Of a stretch of 64,000 bases of DNA, positions 56,786-64,000 are shown one piece after another. How positions within the stretch are numbered: position 1 is the stretch's first letter; each line of letters begins with the position of its first letter. The DNA is taken from contig OV050031.1 in NCBI GenBank assembly GCA_920105625.2, positions 134,064,014-134,128,013 on the forward strand. The letters are read 5' to 3'. Source of the DNA: Clusia tigrina (taxonomy: Eukaryota > Arthropoda > Insecta > Diptera > Clusiidae). Below the pieces are notes generated by a model that had not been told where the DNA came from, ran no database searches, and saw only the letters and a program-made list of their open reading frames with translations. A program made the translations under genes and the position numbers.

Positions 56786-58340
56786 TTAATTTTTATAGTT
56801 CACTATAATTATATTATATAACAATTTATGATCAAAATTATGTTTATAATAATTATTTATATTTACATTTATAATACTATTACTAATATGTGTAGTCTGG
56901 ATTTCCGAGTACATTAGGTCGTTTAGTCGAGTTCTCTTTAAACGGCGCATGGTGGTTTCTTCTAGATATAGCAACTCGTTTATTTCTTCGTTATTATGCC
57001 CATGCAGTGTATCGTAGTGTTTTGTGGATATCTTTTTTATTTCTTCGTCAATTCTTGTCATAGTTAGTTTGCGGTGTATATCTTCATTTGTTGTATACCA
57101 ACCAGACTTTATGATAACTCTTAATATTCTAGATTGCTGTCTTTGAATTTGTTGTATGTGTGACCGCTTTGCCGTTCCCTATACTTGGAGTCCGTACGTC
57201 CAAATTGGCTTTATAGTACACTTGTATAACAGCAACTTGTTGTTAATTGTGAGTTTAGATTGCTTACCCATTAACCAATATAGTTGCCTAAATTTTTCTT
57301 TTATTTGTTTCGTTTTTTGTTTGATGTGGTAGTGGCAATTTAGCTTTGAGTCCATTTGTACGAGTATACCAAGGTATTTAGTAGTAGACCCTATTTTTAT
57401 ATCTTTATTGTTTATTTTAATAGGTATTGGGTTAAATTTTGTTTTAGTTGTAAATATTATTTGTACAGTCTTATCTTCATTAATTTTCATGTACCATTTA
57501 TCAAACCATTCCTTAAAATTCTCTGTGTATATCTGCAGATTTGCAGTCGCACTATTTAAATTTTTGTCAGATGCTAAGAGGATTGTGTCGTCAGCAAAGG
57601 TAGCAATTGTGGTATTCAGTTCTTTTGGAAGTGGTATATCTGAGGTAAATATGACATATAGCAGTGGTCCTAAAACACTCCCTTGAGGAGCTCCAGCTGT
57701 TGTAAGATGAATAGACGAACACTCTTCATTATATTTGACGTAAAAGTAACGATCACTTTCAACAATCAAATAGTAGTCAAGTGGCAGCATCGTCTTGAGT
57801 TTATGCAGCAGTTCTTTATGCCATACTTTGTCAAATGCTTTTGCAACGTCCAAGAATACAGCAATGCAGTACTGCTTATATTCTATGTCTGTTTCAATTT
57901 TGTTTGTTATATGGTGTATCTGTTGAATTGTTGAATGTCGTTTTCTGAAGCCGAATTGATGATTTGGTATAATGTTTTTATTGTCAAGGATCTGGCTAAG
58001 TCTATCATGTAATATTTTTTCAGCAACTTTAGAGATTATGGGAACTAGGCTAATTGGTCTATACGACGAATCATCTTTTCCCTGCTTCGGTAGTACAATA
58101 ATTTCAACAACTTTCCATACTTTGGGAAAAAATTGTAGTCAGAACATTGAGTTGATAACATTCCTTAAGTAGTTATAACCTATAGTAGGTAGCTCAGCGA
58201 GAGCTTTTCCTGTCAACATATCGTATCCTGGTGCTTTTTTGTAGTTTATTCGTTTTTTAATGCAATTAGTTATTTCTGTTGTGGTTGTTTTCTTAATTTT
58301 GGTTGTAATGCCTATATTTAAGTCATTGCGTGTTTCAATA
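56786..58340 (-). pseudogene. Jockey LINE 3 reverse transcriptase
   Basis: The best-preserved LINE frame in the window (57853-57179): VAKAFDKVWHKELLHKLKTM, GAPQGSVLGPLLYVIF, IATFADDTILLASD (catalytic ADD), WYMKINEDKTVQIIF, KYLGILVQMDSKLNCHY and LLYKCTIKPIWTYG. One stop at 57179, then the C-terminus continues (57061-56786). The part at 57854-58340 (fingers) is readable in another frame. It would make cDNA at a nicked target. It is of younger appearance than the other Jockey copies. Confidence 0.8.
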
Positions 58341-58346
58341 TATTTA

Positions 58347-59615
58347 CGAGGGCGGATTTATATTGAAGCTACCTAGCGCTAGATGGCAGCAAAAACACAA
58401 ACACTTTTTTTAGAAATTGCGATCTGTCAAACGTCAGCTGTTAAAATTTCACCCAAATTCATCGATTTGTTTATTTGTTGTAGTCGTTTGAAGTAAGCAA
58501 CTTTTGTGTGTCTTGAAAAATGGAAAAAAGCGAATTTCGTGCAGTGATTAAACACTATTATTTGAAAGCGAAAAGGGCGAAAGAGAAAAAAGAAAAGCTC
58601 AATAAACATTACGGTGAGTCTGCTCCGTCAGATTACATGGTAAAATATTGGATTGCTGAATTTAAACGCGGCCGAACAAGCACTGCAACAATACCATCAA
58701 CAGGAAGGCCAAAAGAGGTGGTTACTGGAGAAAATATCAAGAAAATCCACGATATCGTTATGAATGATCGCCGAGTCAAGTTGCGTGAGATTGTTGAAAT
58801 GGTAAACATATCATATGAACGTGTGTTCAACATTTTGCGTGAACATTTGCATATGAAAAAGCTATCGGCAAGATGGGTGCCGCGTTTGCTCAGTGTCGAA
58901 CAAAAAGGAGTTCGACAGACCACTTCACAGCGGTGTTTGGACATGATAAAGCGTAATCCTGTTGAGTTTTGGCGTCGATTAATATCTGTTGATGAAACGT
59001 GGATCCACCACTACACACCTGAAACCAAAAATCAATGGAATGGGTGGAAGTGCTCCGAAGAAGGCGAAGGCAGTGAAATCGGCTGGGAAGGCTATGGCCA
59101 CTGTATTTTGGGATGCACACGTAATATTGCTCATCGATTATCTTGAAAAAGGATCCACAATCACAGGAAAGTATTATCGTGCATATTGGATCAATTGATT
59201 GATGCAATCAAGGAAAAACGACCACATTTAAAGAAGAAAAAATGCTCTTTCTTCAAGACAACGCACCAGTTCACACAGCATTAGATACGATGCTAAAATT
59301 ACGTGAAATACACTTCGAATTGGTTAATCATCCACCTTATAGTCCAGATTTAGTTCCTAGTGACTTTTTCCTGTTTCCAAACTTGAAAAAATGGCTCGCA
59401 GGAAAAAGATTCATCTCAAACGAAGAAGTGATTACCGAAACTAACGCGTATTTTGAGGGGTTCCCGAAATCGTATTATTCAGATGGTATAAAAAACTTGG
59501 AATATCGTCTTACTAAGTGTGTCGAAGTAAAAAGAGACTATGTTGAGAAATAAATGGTTTTTGAAAAAAAAAGTTTTTTTCCTACTTAGGTAGCTTCAAT
59601 ATCAGTCCGTCCTCG
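58347..59615 (+). mobile_element. irritans-group mariner, copy 2 (Mar-I2)
   Basis: 1269 bp with ends CGAGGGCGGATTTATATTGA and the reverse complement at 59615, TA duplications at 58345-58346 and 59616-59617. Inserted in Jockey 3. Confidence 0.93.
58520..59553 (+). pseudogene. Mar-I2 transposase, three frameshifts
   Basis: N-terminus as in the other copies (MEKSEFRAVIKHYYLKAKRA), intact through VDETWIHHYTPE (first Asp). A 14-bp deletion near 59035 and one-base losses near 59188 and 59240 break the frame, and the end (59242-59553) has LQDNAPVH (second Asp) and YSPDLVPSDFF (third Asp). Inactive. Confidence 0.88.
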
Positions 59616-59619
59616 TATG

Positions 59620-60380
59620 TTCATTTGATGGGATTTTTTCAAAGTATTTAGCCAATGCAGTTGCTTTTTCTTGATTGGTAGTAGCCCATGAGTTGTCATC
59701 TTTCCGTAGTGTTGGCTGATACCTTATCTGAGTTTTTAATTTGTTTGTGCATTTCCATAATGATTTTTCGGTAATTTTCAACTTTTATATTTTGTCTTTT
59801 AGTTAATATTTTCTGCGGAGGGGTGCATATTGCGAAGAATGACTTTGATACCCCTTTCATTTTTGGGTTTAAATGTGTACAGCTTCGTACCTTTTTGCTT
59901 TAGCATTTGGAATATTTTTGTGTATGTTTCCGAGTCATTCGATTGAACTCGTACCTCATTGTTTGTTAATATTTTAAATATAAAGTAACTGTCTGCAACA
60001 GCGGTTAGCGCATTTTTTAACGTCTTTATGCATTATACGCCTTGTACATATATAGGGGGTGGCTTCCTTAAACTTTTTTTTCGGACAAGTTGTTTTTTCT
60101 TTTTCGGACTCATTTTGATCAACTTGTCCACTGTGTGAGGGTTCAGCAAGTTCGTCATCATCAACGGTCAAAGCAGCAAATCTGTTTTTTCTTTCTGAAG
60201 TAATATCGCTCCACCAGTAGTTTGATAACTTACTTTGGCTTGGATTTTTTGCTATTTTTTGCTTTTTGTTAGTGTTTGGCGTTCTTTTCGCTTTATCTGT
60301 CGTGGGTGAGGTTCGTGCTCTCTTTGGTAGCGATTGCAGTTGACTTACCTGCACCCCTTTTTGGTGGAATTTGCACACAT
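59620..60380 (-). pseudogene. Jockey LINE 3 ORF1 fused to ORF2 by deletion
   Basis: The minus-strand frame 60378-59974 has a basic, Ser/Pro/Thr-rich N-terminus and LSNYWWSDITSERKNRFAAL, typical of Jockey ORF1. In a shifted frame the ORF1 core follows (EVRVQSNDSETYTKIFQML, then a YTFKPKNERGIKVILRNMH motif near 59850). At about 59815 the sequence jumps to ORF2 (NKLKTQIRYQPTLRKDDNSW, then KATALAKYFEKI), which lies between endonuclease and RT. So about 1 kb or more was lost. Confidence 0.65.
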
Positions 60381-60599
60381 GCAGAAGAACAGGTTGATGT
60401 CGCAGTTGTAGTCGAGAATGTAGTTGTTGTACCGTACGCAGAGAAGGTAGATGTTGTTGTTGTTGCTGACGAATTTGTTGTAGTTGTCGCTCAATCTACT
60501 GCTATACTGGACCAGGACATTATTGGAGGTGTGCCATGTGCACTCCACGAAGAGTGGAGTGACACGCTCATAGATCTCGTTCTCTCCCACGGGGAAGAG

Positions 60600-61194
60600 C
60601 GCTGCACACGTATATTTGATAGCGTATGTACATTGGTTGGTATCACGCCGCCTGTATTTAGTAAGGGCGGCTGATAGAGTGACACGCGGTTTTTACTTTG
60701 AGAGGCTTGGTTTAAGTAAAGAGCACAGAGAGTGAAGTTGCAGAGCACATAGCAAAGACAATATACGTAAATACTCTTTGCACATAAACTCAATTCAGCA
60801 GATGAGTAGTTTTTTCGTGGAGAGGATCAATAGTTCCCACAATTTTTACTCCTGCATAATTGATCTCTTTCAAGTAAATTTTATAGATTAAAGTTTAAAT
60901 TGTCACATTGTTTATTTGCTGTGTAATATGTACTATTTTGTATGTTTTGATGTAAAATTCATATTTATAGTTTTAAATTATACTCAATTAATTGCACGGT
61001 TATACTCAATTCATTGCGCTATTCCAAATGCTTTAAAAGTAATCTTAAGTACAGAGATTAGCTGTGCACGTGTTGCCATACCTGTGCCGATGTTGCCATA
61101 CTTGCTTGCTACAAATATGAATGCTTCAATTAAATTTTCAGTGGTTTCCGATGAAAGATATGATTCGTATTCTTTGCAGGATTCAAATGGGATC
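60600..61194. other. Non-coding or LINE leader DNA
   Basis: The left part may be Jockey 3 leader. From about 60930 a plus-strand frame could be the part of a LINE just before the endonuclease, but it is not recognisable. Confidence 0.35.
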
Positions 61195-61590
61195 AAAAAT
61201 TTGTCATATTAATGTTAACTGACCTACGAGTATAACAAAATTGATAAATTTAGATATTTGTTTTAGGGCTCAGAGGTAGATATGATTTGTGTCTCGGAAA
61301 CTGGGTTTATGCCATCAATGCAGAACAACTTGTTCAGAGTTGATAGTTATAGACTGTTTCCATATGATAGAGTAAGCCATTGTGGGGGGTGGATATTTTT
61401 GTGCGGGATGCTATTGCTTGGCACAGCCACAATAAATCGGGTATTGATAGTGTTGAAAATGTATCGTATGGAAACACCAGTATTATGTTTTATGTTACAC
61501 ACATCTTCTATAGCCAACAAGCTTCTAGTTCTTGTCGTGGTATCGAAGTTAATACACCTGTAATAAGCTTTGCTCTGCTACATATAAACG
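61195..61590 (+). pseudogene. LINE endonuclease scrap
   Basis: After LTYEYNKIDKFRYLF near 61225, the frame at 61282 reads ICVSETGFMPSMQNN and YRLFPYDRVSHCGG, the start of an AP-type LINE endonuclease (the Glu in SET is catalytic). It resembles the one at 26456. It decays by 61590. Confidence 0.65.
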
Positions 61591-61654
61591 AATCGAATGC
61601 AACAGGTTATGGGCCCAGGGGAAATAAAATTAAAAAAAGAAAAATGTTAAGAAA

Positions 61655-62766
61655 GATTTAACACCCAAGTATGAGGCAACATCTAAAGCGGCATGCCAAG
61701 TTTTAGAAACGGTATATCAACCGCAAGGGCCGGCTAGAAAGGTAGCATTGTTTCGGCAATTGTTACATAGTTCGATGTGCGATGGAGAATGGCTTCCTAT
61801 CTTAACTCGTATACTTCGACTGTTGAAAGACTGTCAGCAATTAAAGTCGAGGTTCCGGTAATCATCTTGCTAGACGAGAGACTTTTTACTCTCGTTTAGC
61901 GAAATAAAGATGAAATAAACAGAAGAATGGGAGAGGAGTGAACGCGGGAAATCAAATACAAACAGGAACAACAGCAATAAACGCAGTACATACAGCAATA
62001 ACAAAGGCGGCAGCGACTACAACAAAAAATGCAGCAATAACGGCGATGATAGCAGTAGGCAGAACAGAAAAAAAGATATATGTTTTTATGTCAAAAATTT
62101 TGGGCATTGCGCAGCACAATACAGAATGAGAAATTATCGTGAACAAAATTCAGCGCCAGCATTCACAACGCTAGTAGCATCAGATGGAACATGTTTGAAT
62201 CAAAGCAACAGAATCGTGTATCAGATTTACTACAAATAGTACATAATGATGTTTGCGGCCCGATGAATCAAACTCTATCGGAGGTTCACGATACTTTATT
62301 ACATTCAATGATGACAAATCTCGATTAATATCCGTATAGTTTGCTAAATCAAAGGCAGAGAAAGAGAAACAGGAAATAAGATTAAGATTTTAAGAAGTGA
62401 TAATGGGATGAGTATATTACTAATGCTTTTAATGAATATTTTCTACAACAGGGTATCAAAAGACAGTTGGATTTTCCCCATACAACACAACAAAATGGAG
62501 TTGCCGAGCGTGCCAATAGAACGCTAGTGAGATAGCATGATGTATTTTGAAGCACGCAGGACTAAACGATCGTTTTTGGGCAGAGGCGATAGCGGCGGCT
62601 GCATATTTGCGGAATAGATCACGATCCAGATCGTTGCCTAATCAAACCGCTTTTGAAGCCTGGTATAATCGGAAACCATCAGTTCAACATTTGAAAATTT
62701 TTGGTTCAAAAGGAAAAGATTGTATTATGGTGGGCTATTCTGAGACTGAAAAGCCTATCGTTTATA
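61655..62766 (+). pseudogene. Ty1/copia gag-integrase remnant, cut by mariner
   Basis: Gag-like text at 61660-61860, an Asn/Arg-rich stretch with a damaged zinc knuckle near 62080 (CFYVKNFGHCAAQ), then integrase: VHNDVCGPMNQTL (first Asp, near 62250), NGVAERANRTLV (the Glu region, near 62500) and FWAEAIAAAAYLRNRS, then AFEAWYNRKPSVQHLKIFG. Frame breaks near 61861, 62330 and 62535. It stops at the mariner at 62767 and would continue beyond the window. Confidence 0.8.
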
Positions 62767-64000
62767 CGAGAGCGGATTGATATTGAAGCTACCTAAGTAG
62801 GAAAAAAACATTTTTTTTTTCAAAAACCATTTATTTCTCAACAGATAAGACGATATTCCAACTAATTTATACCATCTGAATAATACGATTTCGGAAACCC
62901 CTCAAAATACGCGTTAGTTTCGGTAATCACTTCTTCGTTTGAGATGAATCTTTTTCCTGCGAGCCATTTTTTCATGTTTGGAAACAGGAAAAAGTCACTG
63001 GGAGCTAAATCTTGACTATAAGGTGGATGATTAACCAATTCGAATTGTATTTCACGTAATTTTAGCATCGTATCTAATGTTGTGTGAACCGGTGCGTTGT
63101 CTTGAAGAAAGAGCATTTTTTTCTTCTTTAAATGTGGGCGTTTTTCCTTGATTGCATCAATCAATTGATCCAATAATGCACGATAATACTTTCCTGTGAT
63201 TGTGGATCCTTTTTCAAGATAATCGATGAGCAATATTCCGTGTGCATCCCAAAATACAGTGGCCATAACCTTGCCAGCCGATTTCACTGCCTTCGCTTTC
63301 TTCGGAGCACTTCCACCAGCTTCCACCCGTTGTTTCGTTTGATTTTTGGTTTCAAGTGTGTAGTGGTGGACCCACGTTTCATCAACAGATATTAATCGAC
63401 GCCAAAATTCAACAGGATTACGCTTTATCATGTCCAAACACCGCTGTGAAGTGGTCTGTCGAACTCCTTTTTGTTCGACACTGAGCAAACGCGGCACCCA
63501 TCTTGCCGATAGCTTTTTCATATGCAAATGTTCACGCAAAATGTTGAACACACGTTCATATGATATGTTTACCATTTCAACAATCTCACGCAACTTGACT
63601 CGGCGATCATTCATAACGATATCGAGGATTATCTTGATATTTTCTTCAGTAACCACCTCTTTTGGCCTTCCTGTTGATGGTATTGTTGCAGTGCTTGTTC
63701 GGCCGCGTGTAAATTCAGCAATCCAATATTTTACCATGTAATCTGACGGAGCAGACTCACCGTAATGTTTATCGAGCTTTTCTTTTGTCTCTTTCGCCGT
63801 TTTCCCTTTCAAATAATAGTGTTTAATCACTGCACGAAATTCGCTTTTTTCCATTTTTCAAGAAACACAAAAGGTGCTTACTTCAAACGACTAGAACAAA
63901 TAAACTAATCGATGAATTTGGGTGAAATTTTAACAGCTGACGTTTGACAGATCGCAATTTCTAAAAAAAAAAGTGTTTGTGTTTGTGCTGCCATCTAGCG
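62767..64000 (-). mobile_element. irritans-group mariner, copy 3 (Mar-I3), runs off window
   Basis: The 3' terminal repeat begins CGAGAGCGGATTGATATTGA at 62767 after TA. The window ends about 30 bp short of the other end ('ctgccatctagcg' is the start of the 5' end on the minus strand). Inserted into copia. Confidence 0.92.
62862..63854 (-). CDS. Mar-I3 mariner transposase, near-complete, C-terminus lost
   Basis: A 330-residue open frame from ATG 63854: DNA-binding helices (residues 1-55), TGRPKEVVTEENIK linker, WVPRLL, then the catalytic triad in SVDETWVHHY, LQDNAPVHT and YSQDLAPSDFFLFP (DD34D; the usual Pro of YSPDL is Gln). The enzyme would cut at the terminal repeats and join at TA. It ends at a stop after YYSDGIN, where other copies go on for about 18 residues, and a 28-bp or so deletion follows. 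This is the only copy here with an unbroken catalytic domain, but the YSQDL change and lost tail make activity doubtful. Confidence 0.88.
   Translation of the reverse strand: MEKSEFRAVIKHYYLKGKTAKETKEKLDKHYGESAPSDYMVKYWIAEFTRGRTSTATIPSTGRPKEVVTEENIKIILDIVMNDRRVKLREIVEMVNISYERVFNILREHLHMKKLSARWVPRLLSVEQKGVRQTTSQRCLDMIKRNPVEFWRRLISVDETWVHHYTLETKNQTKQRVEAGGSAPKKAKAVKSAGKVMATVFWDAHGILLIDYLEKGSTITGKYYRALLDQLIDAIKEKRPHLKKKKMLFLQDNAPVHTTLDTMLKLREIQFELVNHPPYSQDLAPSDFFLFPNMKKWLAGKRFISNEEVITETNAYFEGFPKSYYSDGIN

Larger units (their letters stand above)
56641..60600 (-). mobile_element. Jockey LINE 3, internally deleted, with mariner inserted
   Basis: The 3' end at 56641 is a T/A-rich tail (poly-A on the minus strand). 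ORF2 RT runs 56786-58340, is cut by a mariner at 58347-59615, and continues at 59618-59815. There it meets ORF1 sequence directly (near 59815), so the ORF1 end and the endonuclease are deleted. ORF1 extends to about 60380 and the leader to perhaps 60600. Confidence 0.75.

Noticed and set aside
60276..60674. A Val-rich plus-strand frame
   Set aside because: It is antisense to the Jockey ORF1 and leader, with low-complexity composition.

Overview
This is a fragment of an insect nuclear genome, most likely a fly (Diptera). I infer this from the mix of BEL/Pao, gypsy and copia LTR elements, Jockey, I and R1 type LINEs, irritans mariners, a hAT, and AT-rich non-coding DNA rich in (TA)n and 'tacgagta' motifs. 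The species cannot be told from the window. I find no complete host gene, rRNA gene, canonical tRNA gene or CRISPR array. Almost everything readable is transposable-element DNA, much of it nested.

Layout. 1-12120: a nest. A dispersed repeat (called DR1 here) holds an internally deleted mariner, which holds a BEL/Pao retrovirus-like element on the minus strand with a 5-bp target duplication. Part of this nest is tandemly duplicated with a 4896-bp period, so the window opens inside the first copy. 12120-20850: mostly AT-rich DNA with a LINE 3' end, a second DR1, a PIF/Harbinger-like short element, an R1-clade scrap and three weak candidate host exons. 20854-23110: a hAT element with terminal repeats, an 8-bp target duplication and a spliced but truncated transposase gene. 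23395-27850: LINE remains and DR1 pieces. 28082-31363: a long (TA)n tract holding a full-length irritans mariner and a second inverted-repeat transposon whose protein I cannot assign to a superfamily. 32300-36545: a second, different BEL/Pao element (plus strand), 5' truncated, with an env-like gene and part of its 3' LTR. 37850-42500: a Jockey LINE with a mariner in its 3' UTR. 42500-50440: broken LINEs, one interrupted by another, a gypsy scrap, an I-type LINE and a small TA-flanked MITE. 51570-56050: two gypsy remnants, one hit by a tRNA-derived SINE. 56641-60600: a Jockey LINE with a large internal deletion, later hit by an irritans mariner. 61195-64000: a LINE endonuclease scrap, then a degenerate copia interrupted by a third irritans mariner whose transposase frame is nearly complete.

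Function. No set of genes here works as a host pathway. The relationships are insertion order and dependence: deleted mariners needing a transposase in trans, a SINE needing a LINE, and older retrotransposons acting as landing sites for younger DNA transposons. The only frame that looks close to a working enzyme is the mariner at 62862-63854, and it has lost its C-terminus. The candidates most worth following as undescribed are the unassigned transposon at 29703-31361 and the tandem duplication.
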